Positions 56,348-64,000 of a DNA stretch of 64,000 nt are shown in pieces. The stretch's first letter is position 1. Each line of letters begins with the position of its first letter. The translations under genes and the position numbers were made by a program. The stretch is taken from the NCBI GenBank assembly GCA_934663595.1, contig CAKUKM010000005.1:1-64000 (forward strand), given 5' to 3'. Origin of the DNA: an uncultured Clostridia bacterium (GTDB lineage: Bacteria; Bacillota; Clostridia; Christensenellales; Aristaeellaceae). Under the pieces are notes generated by a model. That model was not told the DNA's origin. It saw nothing but the letters and a program-made list of their open reading frames with translations, and ran no database searches.

Positions 56348-59300
56348 TTACCTGCCGAAGAGAATCAGATTCTTCAGCTTGTCGGAAATGTAGCTCTGCG
56401 GAACCTGGTTGACCGTTCCATAGAAGTTCTTGCCGCCAACCTTGTTCTGCACCATGTACATCGTCAGGCTCTTCGCGTATTCAAACGCCTCCGCCACCGT
56501 GACCTTGCCGTCGCCATTGCTGTCGGCCGGCGTTCCGAACGTGCCGAAGCCGTGCGGAACATTGATCAGATCCTGGCTCTCATTGTAGCCCAGACCGTGC
56601 AGGAGCGCGAACGTGAAGTAGTCCACCGACTTGATCTGGCTGGACACGCTGTAGAACGAGCTGGAGGTGTCCGTATGGCTGGACGCGAGGATCGAAATGC
56701 GTCCGCCCTGCGAATCCAGACGGCTGCGCAGCGCGTCGATCAGACCGCCGGAGCCGCAGGAATCCATCACCAGCACGACCGTGCCCTTGATCTTAACCAC
56801 GTGGTTGTACAGCTCCGTCGCCGATACGCGATAGTCCTTCTCATTCGGCGCATAGCTGTTGTTCGGAGTGCTGAAGAAGTATTCGCCGTCGGCGCCGCCA
56901 TGCGCGCAGATGTACAGAACCGATACGTCGTCGTCGGTCGTTCCCGCGAAATGGCTGTCCATCCGGGCAAACAGCGTGCTCTTCGAAGCGTTGCTGAGCG
57001 GGCCGCAGACGTCGTACTTGCGTCCCTCCACGGTCGCGCCGGAGAGCGCCTCCGCCATGCTGTAGCCGTTGTTCATCGCGAACGACAGATAGCCGCGGTC
57101 GCCCTTTTCGCCGAAGTAATACGCAATCAGCGCCCTTCTCTTGCCGCCGAGCACCCTGACCTTCGCCTTGCCGACGGTGCCGTCGCCCGCGATCGCGCGG
57201 ATTTCCGCTTCGCCGTAGGCCACGCCGGTCACCGCGCCGTTTTCATCCACGGTCGCGACCTTCGTGTTGCTCGACTCAAACCGGATCTTGCCGGTGCCCA
57301 GCACGTTCGTCGGGCGAATGCTGTAAACCAGGTTCGCCGTCTCGTGCAGCTCCAGCGTTTCCTTTTCCAGAACCACCAGAATCTCGCTCAGCTTCTCAAT
57401 GACCTCGATCTCGATCTGCGCCGTAAGTCCGGTCGCCTTGGTCGTGAGCGTGATCTTCGCGACGCCCTTCGCCAACGCCTCGATATAGCCGTCCTCGGCA
57501 ATCGAAATCACGCCGGGATTGCTGCTGGTCAGTTCATAATAGCACGCGCCCTGATCGAACACGGGCTTGAGCTGCGCGCGGTCGCCAATCAGGATCTGCG
57601 CCTTCGCCTGTTCAAACTTCACGCTCGAGGGCGTTTTGCCCACGGTAACCTCGATCGTATCGCTCAGGCCGTTGTACGCCTCCGCGCTCAGGGTCGTTTT
57701 GCCCTCGCCGGTAAACCGGACCAGGCCGCTTTCATCCACCGTCGCCACGGAATCATCCGCGCTGTCGAAGCGAACATTCGCATATTCGCCCTCGCCGAAA
57801 TGCACGCTCAGCTGAACGGTATCCTGCAGGCACGCATTGATCGCATACGGCAGAAGCTTGATCTTCGTGGCCATTTTGCTTACGGTGATATGCATGCTCG
57901 CGCTCGCGCCGTTCTGCGCCGTGCCGGTAATCGTCGCCTCGCCCACGCCGTAGGCATACGCCACGCCGCTGCGATCGACGCGCACGACGGATTCGTCGCT
58001 GGAGATATACTTCAGCGCGGCAACCGCCTTGCCTTCGTCGGTCACGATCTGCAGCTCGAAGTTCTCGCCCACGCCCATTTTGTATTCATCGGGCGCAAAC
58101 CGGAACGAATCCGCCATATCGAGAACCTCAACCTCGAGCGTCGCCTTCAGGCCGCCGAAGTAAATGCTCTCGGCCGTAATGGTCGCCTTGCCCTTCGCCG
58201 TCGCCACGAGAGAACCGTTCTCCACGCGCACGCACGCATTGTCGGAGCTGAACGTGCTGGCGATGACCGAGCCGTTGTTGCCCAGGATGGTCGGCGCATA
58301 GCGCTCGCCCACACCCAGCCGCAGGGCGTCCACGCTGAATTCAATCGCCGTCGGGGCTTCCACAACCGTCAGCTTCAGCGTCGCCGCCTTGCCGTTGATC
58401 GTCTTTACGCGCAGAATCGCGCTGCCCGCGCTGCGCGCGGTGATATCATAGGAGCCGTTGTTCCCGGTAAGAGAAGCGATCTTCGAATTCGAAATCGTGA
58501 GCGTATAGCGCTGGTCGCAATCGCCCTCGCCGCCGATCACCGGCTGCTCCAGGCGGTAGCTGTCGCCCTTGGACAGAATCAGGCCGTTCATTTCGGCAAA
58601 GCGGATTCTTTCCGGCGCATTCGCCACCGTGATCGCGCACTTCGCCTCCACGCCCTCCGCATACGTGCGCGCGACGATTTCCGTCTTGCCCGCGCCCACT
58701 GCGGTAATCAGGCCGTTTTCATCCACCGTCGCGACGTTTGCATCGCCGCTTACGAATTCGATTTTGCCCGCCGCGCCTTCGGGATTCAGCTGCGCGGAAA
58801 TGCGCGCAGTCTCGCCCGGCAGCAGCGAAAGCTGCGTGCTGGAAATTGCAATGCTTTCCGGCGCTTCCTTAACGGTCACGACGCATTCCGCGCTGTCCTC
58901 GCCGCAGGTGACCTTGATCGTCGCCTGGCCGGCCTTATTCGCGGTGATTACGCCGTTTACGTCCATGGTTGCGACTTCGGAATCGCTGCTTTCGATCGTC
59001 ATCCCCGTAGCGCTCGCCGCGTGAATCGCGTTCGTGCGCTTTTCGCCCACGCCCATCTCGACCGCGCGATCGGTAAACCACACGTTCGCCGCGGTGATCT
59101 TGACGGTGCATACGGCAAACGCCTCTTCATTGGCCGCCGCGCGCGCCATGATCGTGGCCTCGCCCGCCGCAACCGCGGTGATTACGCCGCTTTCCGAAAC
59201 GGTCGCCACGTCCTTATTGCTGCTGGTGAATTCAATCGCGCCGTAGCAGTCGGTCTCTTCGCCGCTGAACAGCTGTGCAGTCAGCTTCTTCGTCTCGCCC

Positions 59301-62300
59301 GCGAACAGATCCAGCTCCGCATTGCTCAGCTCGACCTTCTCCGGAATCGGCTTTACGCGCACCTCGCAGGTGTCGTAGGCCGCTTCGTCGCCGGAAACGC
59401 GCGCGTAAATGCGTGCGCTGCCCTTCGCAACCGCCGTCACCGTGCCGGACGCATCCACCGTCGCGACCGCCTCGTTCGAGGATTCATATTCAATCTTCGC
59501 CAGCGTGTTTTCGGGAATGCTGGCCTCGAGCTTCGCGGCCATGCCCTCGCCGAGCGTGATCGCCGCCGGGGTCAGATTGACGCTGCCGGCGCGGTTCAGC
59601 ACTTCGATCGCGCACTTGCCGGTCACGCCGTTATACGCCCTGGCAATCACATACGCCGTGCCGGCCTTGAGCGCGGTCACGGTATTGCCCTCGACCTCCA
59701 GCGCGGTCTCATCCTCGGCATACAGCGTATACGCGCCCGCCGTATCGAGAACCACGCGGACAACCGTCGATTCGCCCACCGCGAGCTGCGCCTTTTCGGC
59801 CGTAACGCTCACGCTCTTCGGCGCGGCGGCGACGTTCACGGTGCAGGCGGCGGTCAGGCCGTTGTAGGTCTTGGCATAGATCACGGCGGTGCCCGCGGCC
59901 ACGCCGGTCACATTGCCCGAATTGTCCACGCGCGCAATGCCCGTGTTCGAGGAGGAATAGCTCACGCCTCGGGCGCAATCGCCCTTCGAGGAGGTGATGA
60001 CCACCTTCGAAAGCGCCTTCGTTTCGCCCAGGCCCATCGAAAGCGTATCGCTTTCAAACGCAACCTTCTCCGGAAGCGCATATACGGTCACGCGGCATTC
60101 CGCTTTCTTGCCGTTCGACGCGGTGGCCGTCACGGTCGCCGAGCCGACTCCCACGCCATAAACGGTGCAACTCTCGCCGTTGCCGCTGACGCGCACCACG
60201 TTCGAATTCGACGAAACGTAGCTGAACGTGGTCACGCTGTCCGCGCTGCGGTCGCAATAGAGCGTCTTGGTCTGGTTGACGCTGAGCTCCATGTCGATCT
60301 CCGTCAGCGAGATCCATTCGGGACCCGCGTAAACGTCCACGCGGCAGATCGAGTTCGTGCCCTTTCCATTGTAGGTGTACAGGCGCAGATACGCGGTGCC
60401 CGGCTTATGCGCGGTCACAGTGCCGTCCGCGCTTACGGAGATGATGCTCGAATCGCTGGACTGGAACTGCGCGATGCTGGTGTCGGCTTCGGAATAGATG
60501 AAGCTGCCGCCGCTGTAATAGATCTTGCCCAGGAGCTTGAAGCTCTGGCCCACGCCCAGCTGCTCGTAGGTCGTGCTCAGCAGCGTCTTCGTCGGCGCCT
60601 TGCGAACGACCACCTGGCAGTCGGCGTACATGCCGTTCTGCAGCAGCGCGCGAATGGTCGCGGTGCCGGCCTTCAGACCGGTCACAACGCCGTTCTGATC
60701 CACGCTCGCGATGGACTGCCGGCTGGACATGTAGGTGATAACGCCCCTGCATTCGGTGCTGCCCTGATAGGTGCAGGTCGCGTTCAGCTGAACGCTGCCC
60801 TTGAGGGCGACGTTCATGTAATTGTACTCCAGTTTGATCGAATCCGGCGCCGGAACGACCGTCACGCTGCAGGATGCATACAGCATATCGCCGGAAGCGG
60901 ACTTCGTTTCCGCCGTAATGATCGCGGTGCCCTGCTTGCGGCCGGTGATTTTGCCGTTTCCATCCACCGTCGCCACGGACGAATCGGAGCTGGAATACAC
61001 AATCGTGCCCATCTCATAGGCGCCAACCTGCGCCTTCAGCTGCTCGGACGCGCCCACGCCCAGCGTGGTCTTGCTCGTATTCAGCTTCAGCGACGTCGGC
61101 GCGGAAAGCACCGTGACCTTGCCGGTAACCTGCAGGCCCGTCGTGGTCGTGAATCGCAGCGTGGTCGAGCCCTTGGAAACGCCCTTGACATTTCCGTACT
61201 CGTCGACCGTCGCGATCTTCGGGTTGTCGGTCGAGAACTTGCCGACCGCTTCGCCGTCGCCATCGGCGTAGATGAAGCTGTTCTTGCGGTTGATCCAGAC
61301 GTTCACGCGGTTCTTCGCGGTCATGCCCTCGCCCACCTGCATATCCGGGTATTCCAGATACAGCTTCTGCGGCTTATCCCAGACCTTGACGCGCACGATG
61401 CCCTGCACGCCGTTGTAGGTGGTCACGCGCACATACGCGGTGCCCGCCTTCGCGCCGTACATCAGATCGTCGCGCACCTGCACGTACTTCTTCGCGCTGG
61501 TTTCGAGGGTGTAGCTGGTGGTGCAGCTCTTATCGTCGGTATTGATGAACTCCACCGGCACCTTGACGATCGTGTATCTAAAGATATTGATCGTCTCCAT
61601 CGGGAACACGACCTTCGCCGGCGCGGGAACGACGGTGACTTCGCACGTGGTGCTCACGCCGCTGTTCGTCGTGGCCGTAATGGTGGTCTTGCCCTTCTTG
61701 ACGGCCGTGATCTTGCCGTCCGAGGTGATCTTCGCAACGCTCGGATCGCTGGAGACGTAGGTCGTCGTGCCCATTTCATAGGAGCCGTAGCTCGCCGTGA
61801 ACTGCGCCGAATCGTTTACGCCGATGGTCAGATCCTTGTAATTGAGCTTCACCGTCGTCGGCTGCGCCATGACCGTAACCGTGCCGTAAACGCTCAGGCC
61901 CGTGGTCGTGGTAAATCCAATCTTGGTCTGGCCCTTGGAAACGCCGGTGACGTTGCCCGCCTGGTCGATCGTCGCGATCTTCGGATTGTCAACCGCATAG
62001 GTGCCGACGCTCTCGCCGTCGTTCGGATCATAGATGAAGCTGTTTCTGCGGCTCATCCAGATGTTCACGCGGTTCTGCTTGGTCATGCCCTCGCCGATCT
62101 GCATATCCGGGAACTCCAGATACAGCTTCTTCGGCTTGTCCCAGACTCGGACGCGCACAATGCCCTGTACGCCGTTATAGGTGGTCACGCGCACATATGC
62201 CGTGCCCGCCTTCGCGCCGTACATCAAATCGTCGCGCACCTGCACGTATTTCTTCGCGCTGGTTTCGAGCGTGTAGCTGGTGGTGCAGCTTTCATTGTCG

Positions 62301-64000
62301 GTATTGATGAATTCCACCGGCAGCTTGACGATCGTATACCGGAAGATATTGATCGTCTCCATCGGGAACACGACCTTCGCCGGCGCGGGAATAACCGATA
62401 CCGGGCAGGTGGTGCTCACGCCGCTGTTCGTCGTGGCCGTAATGACGGCCGTGCCTCTCTTGACGGCCGTGATCTTGCCGTCTGCAGTGATCTTCGCAAC
62501 GCTCGGATCGCTGGAGGTGTAAGTCGTCGTGCCCATTTCGTAGGCGCCGTAGCTCGCCGTGAACTGAACCGTATCGTTTACGCCGATGGTCAGATCGCTG
62601 TAATTGAGCTTCACCGTCGTCGGCGGAGCCATGACCGTGACCTTGCCGTAAACGCGCAGGCCGGTCGTGGTCGCGAAGCAGATCGCCGTTTCGCCCTTGG
62701 AAACGCCGGTGACGTTGCCCGCCTGGTCGATCGTCGCGATATTCGGGTTTTCAACGATATAGGTGCCGACGCATTCGCCGTCGTTCGGATCATAGATGAA
62801 GCTGTTGCGCTTGCTCATCCAGATGTTCACGCGGTTCTGCTTGGTCATGCCCTCGCCGATCTGCATCTCCGGGAATTCCAGATACAGCTTCTTCGGCTTG
62901 TCCCAGACCTTGACGCGCACGATGCCCTGCACGCCGTTGTAGGTCGTTACGCGCACATATGCCGTGCCCGTCTTTGCGCCGTACATCAGATCGTCGCGCA
63001 CCTGAACGTACTTCTTCGCGCTGGTTTCCAGGGTATAGCTGGTGGTGCAGCTTTCATTGTCGGTATTGATGAACTCCACCGGAACTTTGACGATCGTATA
63101 CCGGAAGATATTGATCGTCTCCATCGGGAATACGACCTTCGCCGGCGCGGGAACGACGTTCACCGCGCAGGTTGCCGTCGCGCCGCCCTCTGCGGTGGCG
63201 GTAATCACTGCCGCGCCCTTCGCAACGGCCTTGATCGTGCCGTCCTCGGCCACGGTTACAAATTCCGGATGATCGGAGGCATACGAGATCGAGCCGGTCT
63301 CGTTCGCCGCATAGGTCGCGGTCAGCTTCGCCTGATCGCCAACGCCCATGGTGATGGCGGTCTCATTCAGCTTCACCTGCGACGGCAGGCCCAGCACGCG
63401 GATTCTCGCCTTCACCTGCATGCCGGAAACGGCGGTGAACACGAGCGTCGTCTCGCCGGTGGAAATACCGGTGACGTTGCCCGCCTGGTCGACGGTCGCA
63501 ACCGCTTCGTTTTCCACGGTGAATTTGCCCACGCCCGCACCGTCGCTGGCGCTGTAAATGAAGTCGCCGGCGCGGTTGAACAGGCGCACGCGGTTCTTCG
63601 TCGAGCCGCCGACCTTCACGGTCAGCTCGCCATATTCAAAGTAGATCTCTCTCGGGTTATCCCAAACGACGACCTTCGCAATCGAGCTCACGCCGTTGTT
63701 CGCGGTAATGCGGATATAGGCCGCGCCCGCGCTCTTGGCATAGATCTCCATGTCGCCGCCCACCACTACGCGGGAAGCGTCGCTGGTTTCGAGCGTGCAG
63801 GTCGCTTCGCAGTCCGTGCCGTCCTTGCGAACGAGCGTATACGGAACGCGAATCGTCTGGCCCTTGATGATGTTGATCGTTTCGGCCGCAATGCGCACCT
63901 CGTCCGGGCCCGCGAGCACGCGAATGCGCGCAATCGCGCGAACGCCCGACTTCAGCGCGATCGAAACCGTCGCCTCTCCCACCTTCAGCGCGGAAATCAG
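56348..64000 (-). CDS. Giant Big_2 (Ig-like) repeat protein with C-terminal caspase-like peptidase, 5' end beyond window
   Basis: At least 2550 residues; the frame is open to the window edge, so the true start and any signal peptide are outside (the GTG at 63982 is internal, within LISALKVGEATVSI). Most of it is bacterial Ig-like group 2 domains, two dozen or more, each with a pattern such as SSDPSVAKIT-DGKITAVK-GTAVITATT. The last 270 residues (56348-57150) form a clan-CD caspase-like domain: RRALIAYYFG, catalytic His in LYICAHGGADGEYF (codon 56900-56902), catalytic Cys in VLVMDSCGSGG (codon 56756-56758), then an EF-hand-like DSNGDGKVTVAEAFEYA. No sorting signal at the end. Likely a secreted surface fibre with a peptidase head at the C-terminus. 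Confidence 0.92.
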   Translation of the reverse strand: MISALKVGEATVSIALKSGVRAIARIRVLAGPDEVRIAAETINIIKGQTIRVPYTLVRKDGTDCEATCTLETSDASRVVVGGDMEIYAKSAGAAYIRITANNGVSSIAKVVVWDNPREIYFEYGELTVKVGGSTKNRVRLFNRAGDFIYSASDGAGVGKFTVENEAVATVDQAGNVTGISTGETTLVFTAVSGMQVKARIRVLGLPSQVKLNETAITMGVGDQAKLTATYAANETGSISYASDHPEFVTVAEDGTIKAVAKGAAVITATAEGGATATCAVNVVPAPAKVVFPMETINIFRYTIVKVPVEFINTDNESCTTSYTLETSAKKYVQVRDDLMYGAKTGTAYVRVTTYNGVQGIVRVKVWDKPKKLYLEFPEMQIGEGMTKQNRVNIWMSKRNSFIYDPNDGECVGTYIVENPNIATIDQAGNVTGVSKGETAICFATTTGLRVYGKVTVMAPPTTVKLNYSDLTIGVNDTVQFTASYGAYEMGTTTYTSSDPSVAKITADGKITAVKRGTAVITATTNSGVSTTCPVSVIPAPAKVVFPMETINIFRYTIVKLPVEFINTDNESCTTSYTLETSAKKYVQVRDDLMYGAKAGTAYVRVTTYNGVQGIVRVRVWDKPKKLYLEFPDMQIGEGMTKQNRVNIWMSRRNSFIYDPNDGESVGTYAVDNPKIATIDQAGNVTGVSKGQTKIGFTTTTGLSVYGTVTVMAQPTTVKLNYKDLTIGVNDSAQFTASYGSYEMGTTTYVSSDPSVAKITSDGKITAVKKGKTTITATTNSGVSTTCEVTVVPAPAKVVFPMETINIFRYTIVKVPVEFINTDDKSCTTSYTLETSAKKYVQVRDDLMYGAKAGTAYVRVTTYNGVQGIVRVKVWDKPQKLYLEYPDMQVGEGMTAKNRVNVWINRKNSFIYADGDGEAVGKFSTDNPKIATVDEYGNVKGVSKGSTTLRFTTTTGLQVTGKVTVLSAPTSLKLNTSKTTLGVGASEQLKAQVGAYEMGTIVYSSSDSSVATVDGNGKITGRKQGTAIITAETKSASGDMLYASCSVTVVPAPDSIKLEYNYMNVALKGSVQLNATCTYQGSTECRGVITYMSSRQSIASVDQNGVVTGLKAGTATIRALLQNGMYADCQVVVRKAPTKTLLSTTYEQLGVGQSFKLLGKIYYSGGSFIYSEADTSIAQFQSSDSSIISVSADGTVTAHKPGTAYLRLYTYNGKGTNSICRVDVYAGPEWISLTEIDMELSVNQTKTLYCDRSADSVTTFSYVSSNSNVVRVSGNGESCTVYGVGVGSATVTATASNGKKAECRVTVYALPEKVAFESDTLSMGLGETKALSKVVITSSKGDCARGVSYSSSNTGIARVDNSGNVTGVAAGTAVIYAKTYNGLTAACTVNVAAAPKSVSVTAEKAQLAVGESTVVRVVLDTAGAYTLYAEDETALEVEGNTVTALKAGTAYVIARAYNGVTGKCAIEVLNRAGSVNLTPAAITLGEGMAAKLEASIPENTLAKIEYESSNEAVATVDASGTVTAVAKGSARIYARVSGDEAAYDTCEVRVKPIPEKVELSNAELDLFAGETKKLTAQLFSGEETDCYGAIEFTSSNKDVATVSESGVITAVAAGEATIMARAAANEEAFAVCTVKITAANVWFTDRAVEMGVGEKRTNAIHAASATGMTIESSDSEVATMDVNGVITANKAGQATIKVTCGEDSAECVVTVKEAPESIAISSTQLSLLPGETARISAQLNPEGAAGKIEFVSGDANVATVDENGLITAVGAGKTEIVARTYAEGVEAKCAITVANAPERIRFAEMNGLILSKGDSYRLEQPVIGGEGDCDQRYTLTISNSKIASLTGNNGSYDITARSAGSAILRVKTINGKAATLKLTVVEAPTAIEFSVDALRLGVGERYAPTILGNNGSVIASTFSSDNACVRVENGSLVATAKGKATITAESIYFGGLKATLEVEVLDMADSFRFAPDEYKMGVGENFELQIVTDEGKAVAALKYISSDESVVRVDRSGVAYAYGVGEATITGTAQNGASASMHITVSKMATKIKLLPYAINACLQDTVQLSVHFGEGEYANVRFDSADDSVATVDESGLVRFTGEGKTTLSAEAYNGLSDTIEVTVGKTPSSVKFEQAKAQILIGDRAQLKPVFDQGACYYELTSSNPGVISIAEDGYIEALAKGVAKITLTTKATGLTAQIEIEVIEKLSEILVVLEKETLELHETANLVYSIRPTNVLGTGKIRFESSNTKVATVDENGAVTGVAYGEAEIRAIAGDGTVGKAKVRVLGGKRRALIAYYFGEKGDRGYLSFAMNNGYSMAEALSGATVEGRKYDVCGPLSNASKSTLFARMDSHFAGTTDDDVSVLYICAHGGADGEYFFSTPNNSYAPNEKDYRVSATELYNHVVKIKGTVVLVMDSCGSGGLIDALRSRLDSQGGRISILASSHTDTSSSFYSVSSQIKSVDYFTFALLHGLGYNESQDLINVPHGFGTFGTPADSNGDGKVTVAEAFEYAKSLTMYMVQNKVGGKNFYGTVNQVPQSYISDKLKNLILFGR
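60856..63900 (-). repeat. Four 762-nt tandem units within the Big_2 protein
   Basis: The block ending in VVFPMETINIFRYTIVK recurs with a period of exactly 762 bases (254 residues) at about 61600, 62360 and 63120, nearly identical at DNA level; a more diverged copy (AAETINIIKGQTIRVPY) lies at about 63880. Each unit holds about three Big_2-like domains. Confidence 0.85.

Overview
The window reads as chromosomal DNA of a GC-rich, anaerobic, potentially spore-forming member of the Clostridia, probably an uncultured gut or rumen lineage near Christensenellales. That placement is an inference from gene content: SpoIIID, the oxygen-sensitive class III ribonucleotide reductase pair (nrdD/nrdG) with NrdR boxes, BspA/DUF285 repeats, Big_2 proteins, strong Gram-positive ribosome binding sites and sigma-A-like promoters. 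No tRNA, rRNA, insertion sequence, prophage or CRISPR array was seen.

Layout. Positions 1-2419 (minus) hold an edge-truncated, very acidic protein with toxin-like nuclease motifs. 2658-9799 (minus) is a probable five-gene envelope-associated operon: a zinc-ribbon/TM/PPC giant, two paralogous exported proteins, an SPFH-SHOCT protein and a four-helix membrane protein. 10129-15916 is mostly housekeeping: guaB, a CmpB-like membrane protein, pepF, spoIIID and a GH25-like LysM protein. 16044-27083 is the most unusual region: three paralogous genes join a zinc ribbon, a short TPR-like helical segment, a TIR domain and a BspA-type (DUF285) leucine-rich repeat array. They surround a complete NAD synthetase gene (nadE) and an Eis-like acetyltransferase, and all three have nearly the same promoter. 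27189-33677 carries two methyltransferases, a CsoR-type repressor with a P1B ATPase and textbook palindromic operators, an AraC regulator and a MATE pump. 33697-37919 is a two-component system (the kinase gene is frameshifted) beside two exported repeat proteins; four direct repeats with an exact 11-bp period lie in front of the first. 38020-42309 is a run of six minus-strand genes, mostly small exported or membrane-anchored proteins of unknown function. 42488-48404 is an MMPL/RND-type exporter operon with an exported coiled-coil partner, an HdeD-like protein and a neighbouring TetR regulator. 48554-56281 is again mostly housekeeping (nucleoside phosphorylase, rpiB, sugar isomerase, nrdDG, a degenerate RadC). 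56348-64000 (minus, edge-truncated) is a giant Big_2 protein ending in a caspase-like peptidase domain.

How the parts may work together. The TIR domains keep the glutamate used by NAD-consuming TIR enzymes, and nadE lies among them, so an NAD-linked signalling or defence role for the TIR-LRR proteins is a reasonable hypothesis. One paralog has a membrane helix between its TIR and LRR parts, which predicts an intracellular TIR and an extracellular LRR: the topology of an animal Toll-like receptor with the domain order reversed. I regard this trio as the best candidate for an undescribed system in the window. All function statements rest on motif reading by eye; no database search was run.
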